This document shows, piece after piece, positions 35,418 through 44,320 of a DNA stretch of 64,000 nucleotides. The stretch is from Bacteroidia bacterium (lineage in GTDB: Bacteria; Bacteroidota; Bacteroidia; Cytophagales; Cyclobacteriaceae), in assembly GCA_030432655.1 (NCBI GenBank), contig JAUILA010000019.1, positions 1-64,000 on the forward strand, read 5' to 3'. The notes beneath the pieces were generated by a model. The model searched no databases. It had not been told where the DNA came from and was given only the letters and a program-made list of their open reading frames with translations. The position numbers were made by a program, and so were the translations under genes. Position 1 is the first letter of the stretch, and every line of letters begins with the position of its first letter.

Positions 35418-37108
35418 GATTTAGGATACCCCGTATATTTTTTCCTTCTCCAGTAATACCTTCCCACACCAAACAATATGAGCAATACAACGGGCAATAC
35501 CAGATTAATCATCTGCCATTTCAGAGATTCTTCCGAAACCCTGAGTTCATTAAGCGGACGTATTTCCACTTCCTTGTTCCTGGCCGTAATAATACCCGAT
35601 TCGTCTGTGAGATAGGCCAGGGAGTTGATCAGGAGGTCCTCATTCCCGTAATTCTGCTGGGTGAAAGGATCAAAGCCAAGCGGTTGAGGCACTCCGGTCC
35701 TGGGATTGATATCATTCCGGATGACATCCCCGTCGCCGATTACGAGGAGCTTGGCACCCTCAGCGGCCCGCTCTCTGAAGTTGCTTTCGTCAACGCCCTT
35801 CGGTTTGAACCGGTTGGAATAAAGGGAAGTGAACTGACCCTCAAGCAGCCAGGCCACCGGCAAATTTTTCTGATTCAACATTTCCGGGGTCAGGTTCTGC
35901 CGAAGATCCTGAATGGATACTTTCACCGGAGCCGTTACGGATCTCGAATTGTCCGACGTAAACAGCAGCGGGATCTTTGTTACATCCTCCGCTTTTACCG
36001 TATCGATTGTGCTGACAAACCTTCCTGAAACCGCATTCAGGTTGCGCGTCACCGGATGGTCACCAAACCGGTTCAGTACGGGAAAAAATGGCCATTCAAT
36101 CAGCTGAATCTGCGGCTGGTCTCCCATAGTACCTGTGATTATCGGATACGGCGAAGCCGACTGATCCTGGATCAGGTTATTGTTGATGCGTATGCCATAT
36201 TGGAACAGCTGATCATCCAGGTTAATGTCATAAGGAAAAGCAAAATTGAATTCATTGCTTGCACTGTCCATATTAGCCTGAAGTTTGTCAAGGAGCAACA
36301 TCAGTTTCCCCCCACTCAACAGGTACTGATCCAGGTAATATTTTTCAATTTCACTAAACTTAAGGGTTGGCTTGGCAATTACCAGGGCACTTACCGTGGC
36401 AGGGACCGGATTTACCAGGCGAACTTCCTCAAGATCGTACATTCTCCCGACAGACTGTTCAAAAGAATAGGTGTCCAGTGAATCCAGTTCGTCATGGCCC
36501 CGAACCATTCCGATACGCTTTCTTTCCACTTTGGTCATTGAATGAATCGCTGAGGCAAGTGCGTATTCTATTCCTTCGATTGACCGGTTGATCTTTTCTT
36601 CGGCAGTTCCGGCCTGGTTACCCTGCAGGAGCATAACCCCCTCCTCCATGCCACCGTAAGAAACCAGTGCACCCGGGTAAATCATGTTGGCTGTCCGGTT
36701 GCCATTCTCCTCCTCGTACACTCTTGTAGGCGTTATCCCCTTGCTGTTCAGATCAGCCATAAATTCATTCCTGGCCTGTTCGCTCATGGCTTCCCCCGGA
36801 TCCACAAATACATACTGCAGCTTATCGTCCGAATACACCCGGAATTCCTCCAGGGTTTCGCGAATGGATCGCTGAAGGCGTTTGAAGCTGGCATTCAGTT
36901 TCCCATCCAGGTACACTTCCACATAGACATTGTCATCAAGTGAGCGAAGCATTTCCCGTGTAGCCGGCTTAATGGTAAATCGCTGTTCTTCGGTCAGGTC
37001 GAACCTGTGAAAATAGGAGGACGATATCAGGTTTACCAGGACAACCAGGCCCAGGCCAACGGCCAGCTTCAGGATACTCTCCAGTTTTCTGCTTTCCAGT
37101 GTTACCAT
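35414..37108 (-). CDS. gldG: Gliding-motility ABC transporter auxiliary subunit GldG
   Basis: Periplasm-facing partner of the GldA/GldF transporter. The 564 residues have an N-terminal membrane segment (about 14-30), a large external domain with FDLTEEQRFTIKPATREMLRSLDD and VEVYLDGKLNASFKRLQ, typical of the GldG/IFT52-like fold, and a C-terminal membrane segment (INLVLPVVLLILFGVGRYYW). The start overlaps gldF by 7 bp. The operon order gldA-gldF-gldG matches that known from gliding Bacteroidota. In some species these genes are accessory to gliding rather than essential. Confidence 0.93.
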   Translation of the reverse strand: MVTLESRKLESILKLAVGLGLVVLVNLISSSYFHRFDLTEEQRFTIKPATREMLRSLDDNVYVEVYLDGKLNASFKRLQRSIRETLEEFRVYSDDKLQYVFVDPGEAMSEQARNEFMADLNSKGITPTRVYEEENGNRTANMIYPGALVSYGGMEEGVMLLQGNQAGTAEEKINRSIEGIEYALASAIHSMTKVERKRIGMVRGHDELDSLDTYSFEQSVGRMYDLEEVRLVNPVPATVSALVIAKPTLKFSEIEKYYLDQYLLSGGKLMLLLDKLQANMDSASNEFNFAFPYDINLDDQLFQYGIRINNNLIQDQSASPYPIITGTMGDQPQIQLIEWPFFPVLNRFGDHPVTRNLNAVSGRFVSTIDTVKAEDVTKIPLLFTSDNSRSVTAPVKVSIQDLRQNLTPEMLNQKNLPVAWLLEGQFTSLYSNRFKPKGVDESNFRERAAEGAKLLVIGDGDVIRNDINPRTGVPQPLGFDPFTQQNYGNEDLLINSLAYLTDESGIITARNKEVEIRPLNELRVSEESLKWQMINLVLPVVLLILFGVGRYYWRRKKYTGYPKS

Positions 37109-37830
37109 CTTCTGCTCCCCAGTATTATACGCGTGATCAACAGCATGACCGCGATCACGCTCAGAAAATAAATGATGTCCCGGGTATCAAGCAAGCCTTT
37201 GCTCATGGCATTGTAATGGTAGATGATACCCAGTTGTTCGAGAATAACCGAAGACCGTCCCCAGACATCCACTGAGGCAAGGGAATCAAACCCGGAATAC
37301 AGCAGAAAGCACAGGAAAACAGCAATAATAAAGGACACGATCTGGTTATTACTTAGCGCAGAAGCCAGTATCCCCACCGAGGTAAATACGGCGCCCAGCA
37401 GCAGGAGTCCGATATACGATCCAATTACTCCGGCCGTATCAATGTTGCCCGCCGGGTCGCCCAGTGCATACACCGAGAAATAATAGATCAATGTTGGGAT
37501 GAGGGCAAAGCATACCAACAGCCAGCCGGAGAAATACTTACCAATAATTATCTGCCAGTCAGACAATGGCTTGGTCAGTAAAAGCTCCATCGTTCCGCCT
37601 TTCTTTTCTTCGGCAAACATTCGCATGGTGATTGCCGGGATGAGGAACATAAAAACATAGGGCCCGAAACTGAACAGGGTCTCCATATCCGCATACCCGT
37701 ATTCCAATACGGAGGTCGATGGGAAAACCCACATCAGCAGTCCGATCCCGGTCAGGAAAACACTGATGACGATATAAGCGATCAGCGAATTAAGGAATGT
37801 ATTAAGTTCTTTGGATAAAACCTGCCACAT
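37102..37830 (-). CDS. gldF: ABC transporter permease GldF
   Basis: Membrane subunit of the gliding-associated ABC transporter. The 242 residues contain about six membrane segments, for example LIAYIVISVFLTGIGLLMWVF, FGPYVFMFLIPAITMRMF and YIGLLLLGAVFTSVGILASAL, and the ABC-2 permease signature region FAEEKKGGTMELLLTKPLSD, which recurs in GldF and NosY-like permeases. It starts 1 bp after gldA ends and overlaps gldG by 7 bp. Confidence 0.94.
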   Translation of the reverse strand: MWQVLSKELNTFLNSLIAYIVISVFLTGIGLLMWVFPSTSVLEYGYADMETLFSFGPYVFMFLIPAITMRMFAEEKKGGTMELLLTKPLSDWQIIIGKYFSGWLLVCFALIPTLIYYFSVYALGDPAGNIDTAGVIGSYIGLLLLGAVFTSVGILASALSNNQIVSFIIAVFLCFLLYSGFDSLASVDVWGRSSVILEQLGIIYHYNAMSKGLLDTRDIIYFLSVIAVMLLITRIILGSRRW

Positions 37831-37831
37831 A

Positions 37832-38752
37832 CTACGTGTCGGACTTGGTTAAGCGTTGAAAAATCTTTTCCATATTCTCCTCTTCCTGTCGCATACCGAC
37901 AAGTGTCAGATTGTGACTGGCCGCCAGCTTAAAAATTGAGGGACGAATATCCCGGTCAGCGCCTGCCTCCACCACATACTGTCCTTCGCGTACGTGTGAA
38001 ACCCTGAGAACACCGTCTACTGACCTGATCAGTGCCTCATCAATCTTTTCCGAAAACTCCAGCGTAATCACCACGGTTTCCACCGGCTGATTCTTCAGGC
38101 TTTCAATCTTATCATCCGCCACTATATGTCCCTTGTTTATGACGATGACCCTGTCACATAAGGCCTGAACCTCCTGCATAATGTGCGTACTGAACAGCAC
38201 GGTTTTGTTGGCACTCACCTCTTTGATCACGTTCCTGATTTCCACGATCTGGTTAGGGTCAAGTCCGGTAGTCGGCTCGTCCAGTATGAGAACGCTTGGA
38301 TCATGGATAAGTGCCTGGGCCAGTCCTACCCGCTGCCGGTACCCTTTAGACAGCGCTTCGATCTTCTTGTTTTGTTCGCGTTCCAGGCCGCATAATTCGA
38401 TCATCTCTCCGGTACGATTCCTGAGTGTTTTCCCGCGTAATCCAAACAGTCCGCCCGTGAAATGAAGATACTCATGAACATACATCTCCAGGTATAATGG
38501 ATTATGCTCAGGAAGATAGCCGATATGTTTCTTGACGCGGATCGGATCGTCTACTACGTTGACACCTTCCACAAATACCTCACCGCTGGTCGGTGGCAGA
38601 TAACAGGTGGCGATCTTCATGGTGGTTGACTTGCCCGCTCCGTTTGGACCGAGGAACCCCAGAATCTCACCCTCATCAACATGAAAGGATATGTTGTCGA
38701 GCGCCTTTTGCTGACCGAAGACTTTGGTAAGATTTTTGACAGTGATCGACAT
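37832..38752 (-). CDS. gldA: ABC transporter ATP-binding protein GldA
   Basis: ATPase of the gliding-associated transporter, 306 residues. Walker A is GFLGPNGAGKSTTMK, the signature is LSKGYRQRVGLAQAL, Walker B is VLILDEPTTGLDP, and the switch His is in LFSTHIMQEV. The C-terminal domain (about 220-306) follows the GldA/NatA pattern. It has a promoter matching TTG-N20-TACATTTG just upstream, so gldA-gldF-gldG-DUF4340 can be transcribed as one unit. Confidence 0.95.
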   Translation of the reverse strand: MSITVKNLTKVFGQQKALDNISFHVDEGEILGFLGPNGAGKSTTMKIATCYLPPTSGEVFVEGVNVVDDPIRVKKHIGYLPEHNPLYLEMYVHEYLHFTGGLFGLRGKTLRNRTGEMIELCGLEREQNKKIEALSKGYRQRVGLAQALIHDPSVLILDEPTTGLDPNQIVEIRNVIKEVSANKTVLFSTHIMQEVQALCDRVIVINKGHIVADDKIESLKNQPVETVVITLEFSEKIDEALIRSVDGVLRVSHVREGQYVVEAGADRDIRPSIFKLAASHNLTLVGMRQEEENMEKIFQRLTKSDT

Positions 38753-38765
38753 AGCGAATAATCGG

Positions 38766-38796
38766 CAAATGTATTAATATAGACCTAGACTCCCAA
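38766..38796 (-). promoter_or_regulatory. Bacteroidota promoter for the gld operon
   Basis: On the minus strand TTG (38794-38796), 20 bases, then TACATTTG (38766-38773), an exact consensus match. It leaves a leader of only about 8 bases before the gldA ATG at 38752. Confidence 0.7.
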
Positions 38797-38804
38797 TAAT
38801 TTTG
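38797..38804 (+). promoter_or_regulatory. -7 box for the thioredoxin-like gene
   Basis: TAATTTTG matches TAnnTTTG on the plus strand, 49 bases before the ATG at 38854. No TTG at the ideal distance upstream, so only the -7 element is supported. It abuts the gldA promoter. Confidence 0.4.
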
Positions 38805-38853
38805 GTAGAAAGGTAATTACAGCCTATCATTGATGCTGTGAACCGGAAATAGC

Positions 38854-40239
38854 ATGAAATATATTAAAATATTCTTATTTGGTTTCCTCCTGAGTGGTGT
38901 CTTTTCACCGGCGCACGCACAGGTGTATGATATAATGGTGAATATACAGGGTCAGCCGGATTCGGTGCTGATCATGGGAAACTTCTATGGCGAACGGACT
39001 TATGTCCGGGATACCGCGAGCTCGGAAGATGGCCACTACAGGTTTCAGGGCGGGGAGCCACTGGAGAATGGTATGTATTTCATTGCCTCAGGTAAGACGC
39101 GAATATTCGATTTTATCGTTTATAATGATCAGACTTTTACCCTGACCACTAAAGCCCCGGATTATCTTGCTGACATGCAGGTGGAAGGCAGTGATGACAA
39201 TGAATTATTTCTAAGTGATATGCGCTTTAATCAGCAGCTCAACCAGGAAGCAGCGCCCTTCATGCGGGTGCTGCAGGACAGCACGGCTTCAGAGCCGGCG
39301 AGACTGGAAGCCCGCAGCGCCATGTCCGAGCTGAATCAGCGTGTTCAGAAACATCAGAATGAGATCATTGAGCAACATCCTGAATCATTTCTGGCGAAGA
39401 TATTTAAAGCGCAATTACCAGTTAACGCCCCGGAAGGCAGTAAGGAGGCAACGCTTCAATACTACCGGGATCATTACTGGGATCATTTTGACCTGGCCGA
39501 ACCGATGTTCCTCCGCCTGAACCTGCCTCTTTACCGTGAAAAGGTGGATGGTTACCTTGACCGGTTGTTTGTGCAGCATCCCGATTCGCTGAAACCTGCC
39601 ATTGACCTGCTGGCAAAAAAGGCTTCTGCCAACGAAAAAACCTACCAGTATCTGATCTGGATGCTTACACTTAAATATCAGAACCCATCCATCATGGGGC
39701 TTGACGAGTTATTTGTATATATCAATGATCAGTATTTTGCCTCGGGTGAGATGGACTTTTGGGCCAATGCACAGCTGAAAGAGAACCTTTCGGAGTTCTC
39801 TGACCAGCTGCGCAGCAGTCTTATTGGAAAAACTGCCCCGAATATGGTCATGCTTGATGAAAATCTGCAGAAAAAAAGCCTGTACGATGTAAACAACCGG
39901 TTTACACTGATATATTTCTTTGACCCGGATTGCAGTCATTGCAAAAAGGCGACACCTGTTCTGGACAGAATCTATGATTCAAAGAAATTTGATCTCGGGG
40001 TATTTGCGGTCAGTACGGATACGTCCATGGTAAAAATGAAGGACTACATCAGGGACATGGAGCTGAGCTGGATTACTGTAAACGGACCACGTACCGAAAC
40101 TGCTCCATATTACACCTTGTACGACGCAATGACCACACCGACCATCTACATCCTTGACAGAAAAAAGAAGATCATAGCGAAAAAACTACCTGTTGAATGG
40201 GTTGAGGAATTCCTGTCGGCTTATTCAGGCGACAATTAA
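38854..40239 (+). CDS. Thioredoxin-like protein with DUF4369/DUF5106-type N-terminus
   Basis: Exported redox protein of 461 residues. The signal peptide is MKYIKIFLFGFLLSGVFSPAHA|Q. Residues about 25-125 resemble DUF4369, the middle (to about 320) is helical and fits DUF5106, and the C-terminus is a thioredoxin/TlpA fold with DPDCSHCKKATPVLD (Cys360 and Cys363, CSHC) and the cis-Pro in AMTTPTIYILD. It is likely to act in the periplasm on disulfides of other exported proteins. The next gene converges on it, 28 bp away. No operon partner is seen. Confidence 0.88.
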   Translation: MKYIKIFLFGFLLSGVFSPAHAQVYDIMVNIQGQPDSVLIMGNFYGERTYVRDTASSEDGHYRFQGGEPLENGMYFIASGKTRIFDFIVYNDQTFTLTTKAPDYLADMQVEGSDDNELFLSDMRFNQQLNQEAAPFMRVLQDSTASEPARLEARSAMSELNQRVQKHQNEIIEQHPESFLAKIFKAQLPVNAPEGSKEATLQYYRDHYWDHFDLAEPMFLRLNLPLYREKVDGYLDRLFVQHPDSLKPAIDLLAKKASANEKTYQYLIWMLTLKYQNPSIMGLDELFVYINDQYFASGEMDFWANAQLKENLSEFSDQLRSSLIGKTAPNMVMLDENLQKKSLYDVNNRFTLIYFFDPDCSHCKKATPVLDRIYDSKKFDLGVFAVSTDTSMVKMKDYIRDMELSWITVNGPRTETAPYYTLYDAMTTPTIYILDRKKKIIAKKLPVEWVEEFLSAYSGDN

Positions 40240-40267
40240 TCATGTACATCTGAATCCGGGTCAGTTC

Positions 40268-41242
40268 CTATTTACGGCGGTCAATGGTAAACTGCACGAG
40301 ATCGAGCAGGGACTGACGGTAGACAGAGACCGGAAAGGTGAGCAATATTTCACGGGCTTCCTGGTAATAGCGATGCATCACTTCATTCGCATACGCAATG
40401 CCGCCATTCTCCCGGACATAATCTACCAGTTCATTCACCTTTTTGCGATTCTCGTTGTGTCGCCGGACAATGTTGATGAGACGGCGCTTATCTGTCCATG
40501 ACGCTTTCTGAAGGGCATAGATCAGCGGAAGGGTCATCTTCTTCTCCCTGATATCAATACCAAGTGGCTTACCCACCTCAGTATCCCCGTAGTCAAACAA
40601 GTCGTCCTTAATTTGAAAGGCCATGCCTACTTTTTCACCAAACTGACGCATGGTTTCAATGGTTTCAGGGTCCTTTCCGGTAGATGCCGCACCGACAGCA
40701 CAGCAGGAGGCAATAAGCGAAGCAGTTTTCTGACGAATAATGTCATAGTATACCGCTTCTGTAATATCCAGGTTCCTGGCTTTCTCCATCTGGAGCAACT
40801 CTCCTTCACTCATCATCCGCACCGCCTGGGAAACAATTTTCAGGAGATCATAATCTTCATTCTCCACGGAAAGAAGCAGTCCCCTTGACAGCAGGTAATC
40901 CCCGACCAGAACAGCTATCTTATTTTTCCACAAGGCATTTACCGAGAAAAACCCTCTCCGGTAGTTGGCGTCGTCCACCACGTCATCATGGACCAGGGTT
41001 GCCGTATGAAGTAACTCGATCAGGGACGCACCCCGGTAGGTGGATTCGTCGATTCCGCCGCAACAACCCGCCGAAAGAAAGACAAACATAGGTCGCATTT
41101 GCTTACCTTTTCGCTTCACAATATATCCCATGATCTTATCCAGGAGAAGCACGTGCGTCTTCATGGATGAACGGAATTTAGCCTCAAACTCCTCCATCTC
41201 AGAGGATATAGGTGCCTTAATATCGGGTAAGGTTAATGCCAT
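40268..41242 (-). CDS. Polyprenyl diphosphate synthase (long-chain trans type)
   Basis: Elongates allylic diphosphates with IPP, most likely making the side chain for menaquinone. The 324 residues have both Asp-rich motifs: DDVVDDANYRRG (first; DDxxxD) and FQIKDDLFDYGD (second; DDxxD), plus the basic KRKGKQMRPM. No bulky residue blocks the chain before the first motif in an obvious way, so product length (C30-C40) cannot be set. Start ATG 41242, convergent with the thioredoxin-like gene. Confidence 0.93.
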   Translation of the reverse strand: MALTLPDIKAPISSEMEEFEAKFRSSMKTHVLLLDKIMGYIVKRKGKQMRPMFVFLSAGCCGGIDESTYRGASLIELLHTATLVHDDVVDDANYRRGFFSVNALWKNKIAVLVGDYLLSRGLLLSVENEDYDLLKIVSQAVRMMSEGELLQMEKARNLDITEAVYYDIIRQKTASLIASCCAVGAASTGKDPETIETMRQFGEKVGMAFQIKDDLFDYGDTEVGKPLGIDIREKKMTLPLIYALQKASWTDKRRLINIVRRHNENRKKVNELVDYVRENGGIAYANEVMHRYYQEAREILLTFPVSVYRQSLLDLVQFTIDRRK

Positions 41243-41333
41243 CAGGACAAATAAGGTACAATTATAGCGACGATTAGCCCCTAATCAAAATAAATGATCT
41301 AACACGTAAATTGTTTGAAATCTCTTAAGAAGA

Positions 41334-41360
41334 ATTGATATTCTTGTGAAAAGAATCAAT
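41334..41360. repeat. Bulged inverted repeat before the second mscS
   Basis: ATTGATATTCTT and AAGAATCAAT (41334-41360) pair as two 5-bp blocks with a two-base bulge around a short loop, in the 182-bp gap between the divergent polyprenyl synthase and mscS genes. No T run follows on either strand. Its function is unknown; the rest of the gap shows nothing clear. Confidence 0.35.
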
Positions 41361-41424
41361 TTAACCTGAAGCCAACTCGGGTGAGGGTAAATTTTTTCTC
41401 GTATTTTTTAACAAAAATTATCTG

Positions 41425-42291
41425 ATGATTAAAGATTCAGCGCTTTTGAATACCCTGTTGTTTGCCGGCGTCGTCCTGCTCGTGGCAGGGATTCTTTCCC
41501 GCATCCTGCGCTTGCTGCTTAGCAAATTTTTTAATTCCGCCTCTGAACTGATCAATGTTGATCCGACCAAGTACAACTTTATCAAGAATGCGGTAAGCTT
41601 TGTTATCTTCCTGGCAGCATTCATTATAATCTTTTACAAGATTCCAAGCCTGCGGGCGTATGGTGTAACCTTATTCGCCGGTGCCGGTGTACTGGCAGCA
41701 ATTGTGGGTTTTGCTTCTCAATCGGCATTCGCTAACATCATTGGGGGCATTTTTATAGTTATTTTCAAGCCCTTTCGTGTCGGGGACATCATAAGCGTCG
41801 GGCAAAATACGGGATCGGTTGAGGACATCACCCTCCGTCATACCGTTATCCGCAATTTTGAAAATAAGCGAATAATCATTCCCAACAATGTGATAAGTGA
41901 TGAGACCATTGTTAATTCAAGCATTGTTGAAGAAACGATATGTGTGTTTTTCGAAATGGGGATTAGTTATGACTCAGATGTTAACAAAGCCATGGATATC
42001 ATCCGTGAAGAGGCCATGGCCCACCCGGATATTATTGATCACCGTACAGAAGAAGAAATTGAGAATGATCAGCCTGTGGTACCGGTCAGAGTGATCAGTT
42101 TCGGGGACAGCAGTGTGAATCTGCGTGCCTGGATCTGGGCCGCTTCTCCCAGGAATGGGTTTATCATGAAATGTGATCTGAACAAAAGTGTCAAAGATCG
42201 CTTTGATAAAGAGGGTATTGAATTTCCATTCCCTTACCGAACCTTAGTCTTTAAAAACAAACCGTCTAATGAATCTACCTCACTTACCTAA
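41425..42291 (+). CDS. Small-conductance mechanosensitive channel, MscS family (second)
   Basis: The 288-residue channel has three predicted membrane segments (about 6-28, 50-70, 76-105), with pore helix GAGVLAAIVGFASQSAFANIIGG and beta-domain motif FKPFRVGDIISVGQNTGSVEDI, then IIIPNNVISDETIVNSS. It differs strongly from the first MscS (27.6 kb), so the copies are not recent duplicates. Start ATG 41425. It overlaps corA by 23 bp, an ion-channel pair transcribed together. Confidence 0.94.
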   Translation: MIKDSALLNTLLFAGVVLLVAGILSRILRLLLSKFFNSASELINVDPTKYNFIKNAVSFVIFLAAFIIIFYKIPSLRAYGVTLFAGAGVLAAIVGFASQSAFANIIGGIFIVIFKPFRVGDIISVGQNTGSVEDITLRHTVIRNFENKRIIIPNNVISDETIVNSSIVEETICVFFEMGISYDSDVNKAMDIIREEAMAHPDIIDHRTEEEIENDQPVVPVRVISFGDSSVNLRAWIWAASPRNGFIMKCDLNKSVKDRFDKEGIEFPFPYRTLVFKNKPSNESTSLT

Positions 42292-43357
42292 GATTTCACT
42301 GGGACTGAGCAGCAAAGCCAAGATGCGTGCAGGATTACCTCCTGGCACTCTCATCCATGTGGGAAGGAAGAAAACGGAGAAATCTGAAATAGAACTGATC
42401 CAGTATGACGAAAAAACACTGGAATCACACACCTCAAGGGATACGAAAGAGATCCTGGACCGGTTAAACCCTGACAAACGAAACTGGATCAACCTGGATG
42501 GCCTGCACAATGTGGAAATCATCCAGGAGCTCGGGAATCATTTCAAACTCAGTCCGTTGTTGCTGGAAGATGTTCTGAATACCGACCAGCGGCCCAAACT
42601 GGAGGAATATGACGGTCACCTGTTTTTCCCGCTTAAGGCACTCAATACTGTAAAGGGAAATCAGATTGAATACGAACAGATCAGTCTTATCCTGGGCAAG
42701 GATTTTATCATTTCTTTCCAGGAAAAGGAAGGGGATTTGTTTGAAAGTCTCCGTGAACGCCTGAAGGATTCCAGCAACCGCCTCCGCAATAAAAAAGTGG
42801 ATTACCTGTTTTACCGCCTCGTGGATACTATCGTCGATAATTATTATGTCGTCATGGAAACGATCGGAAACCAGATTGAAGAACTTGAAGAGGAAGTATT
42901 CCTGGACCCTAAATCTTCCACTTTGAATAAGGTGCAGGACATAAAGAAGGAGCTGATCTTTCTGCGTAAATCCATGTACCCCATTCGTGAGGCGATTGCA
43001 CAACTTATGCGAAATGATTATATCGTTATCTCGGATAATACATCCAAGTTCCTGGCGGATGTTTACGACCACATTATACAGTTGATAGAAACCTACGAAA
43101 CCTACCGGGATCTGACCTCCAACCTTATGGACATGTATATGACTACCATCAGCAACAAGCTCAACGAGGTCATGAAAGTACTTACGGTTATTTCCACAAT
43201 ATTTATCCCGCTCACATTTCTGTCAGGGCTTTATGGAATGAATTTTCAGAATATGCCGGAACTGGACTGGAAATACGGCTATTTTACTGTGCTGGGAATC
43301 ATGCTCGTGATCGTCGCCATCATGATATACTATTTCAGGCGGAAAGGCTGGTGGTGA
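42269..43357 (+). CDS. corA: Magnesium/cobalt transporter CorA
   Basis: Pentameric divalent cation channel of the inner membrane. The 362 residues consist of a long cytosolic alpha/beta funnel domain and two C-terminal membrane segments, with the selectivity signature LYGMNFQNMPELDWKYGY between them (GMN motif) and a basic end (YYFRRKGWW). The start at 42269 lies inside the upstream mscS gene. With MgtE at 13.5 kb, the window carries two unrelated Mg2+ uptake routes. Confidence 0.96.
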   Translation: MNLPHLPKISLGLSSKAKMRAGLPPGTLIHVGRKKTEKSEIELIQYDEKTLESHTSRDTKEILDRLNPDKRNWINLDGLHNVEIIQELGNHFKLSPLLLEDVLNTDQRPKLEEYDGHLFFPLKALNTVKGNQIEYEQISLILGKDFIISFQEKEGDLFESLRERLKDSSNRLRNKKVDYLFYRLVDTIVDNYYVVMETIGNQIEELEEEVFLDPKSSTLNKVQDIKKELIFLRKSMYPIREAIAQLMRNDYIVISDNTSKFLADVYDHIIQLIETYETYRDLTSNLMDMYMTTISNKLNEVMKVLTVISTIFIPLTFLSGLYGMNFQNMPELDWKYGYFTVLGIMLVIVAIMIYYFRRKGWW

Positions 43358-44317
43358 TCAGACAAGTTCCGAAGGATCGATGAGTTTTTTATCGAGCAAC
43401 TCCCTGATAACGATTTCGGTCATATCACTTTTGAAGATCATTTCATTCCGGATATCAGATACATAGGCCTTCAGGGCCATTCGCAGATAGGATCTTCTCT
43501 CCTTGACTACATTGGAGAATAATACTGTGATTGGTTTATTAAGGTAGATATATCTTGAAACCTGGGCCGCTTCAATGGCCACCTGACGGATACGCTGGGT
43601 ATCTGCTGACAATGGAAGGAATATCTCTGCTTCTACCTGGCAATTAGGTTCACCGCTGTTCGAATTGGAAACTGCCTTCATCATTACTTCACCATTAGGG
43701 ACCGACACCATGGAATCTCCGGGGGTGACAATTCTTGTGCTTCGCAATCCTATCTCTATAACCTCTCCATAATAATCTCCGATTTCAATTTTATCCCCTA
43801 CCATAAAAGGCCGGTCAAACAGGATCATAATGCCCCCGAACATATTCTTGAGAATATCCTGGGCGGCAAATCCGACAGCGATCGCCACCGATGCGGTTAC
43901 AGTTATAACCGTGGCAATCTGCGGTTGAAAAATCCCGCCAATGATGATGATCAGCAACAGTATCCAGCCGAATATCCGGATGATCGGGATAAATCCTTTA
44001 ATCGTAATGCGGTACTTGGCACTGCGCTCGGCCAGGCGGTTCAGAATGCCTGTTACGAACCTGATAACCAGGTATCCTGCCACCAGGAACAGGAGCGTCG
44101 TAATGATCTTCCAGAACGAGATCAGCTCAAGTATTTTGTCAGGCGACATTGGCCCGCGCTCTTCAGATTCGCTGGCGACCACATCACCGGCCCCGGATGC
44201 CGTACTGGCAGTATCAGCCGTTACCGTTATCGTATCGAGCAAAACTCCCTGGGGCACTTCCTGTGCCTGGGTAACCAGGGTGGCCAGCAAACATATGACG
44301 ATTAGGAGTAGACGCAT
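43358..44317 (-). CDS. Exported MscS-family mechanosensitive channel (third)
   Basis: The 319-residue protein begins with a cleavable leader (RLLLIVICLLATLVTQA|QEV), unusual for cytosol-facing MscS, then an Asp/Ser-rich spacer, membrane segments at about 70-95, 110-130 and 135-155, and the pore helix VTASVAIAVGFAAQDILKNMFGG. The beta domain has PFMVGDKIEIGDYYGEVIEI. It starts 3 bp after the ATPase gene stops on the same strand, so the two are one operon. The corA stop adjoins its stop (convergent). Confidence 0.9.
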   Translation of the reverse strand: MRLLLIVICLLATLVTQAQEVPQGVLLDTITVTADTASTASGAGDVVASESEERGPMSPDKILELISFWKIITTLLFLVAGYLVIRFVTGILNRLAERSAKYRITIKGFIPIIRIFGWILLLIIIIGGIFQPQIATVITVTASVAIAVGFAAQDILKNMFGGIMILFDRPFMVGDKIEIGDYYGEVIEIGLRSTRIVTPGDSMVSVPNGEVMMKAVSNSNSGEPNCQVEAEIFLPLSADTQRIRQVAIEAAQVSRYIYLNKPITVLFSNVVKERRSYLRMALKAYVSDIRNEMIFKSDMTEIVIRELLDKKLIDPSELV

Positions 44318-44320
44318 GAT

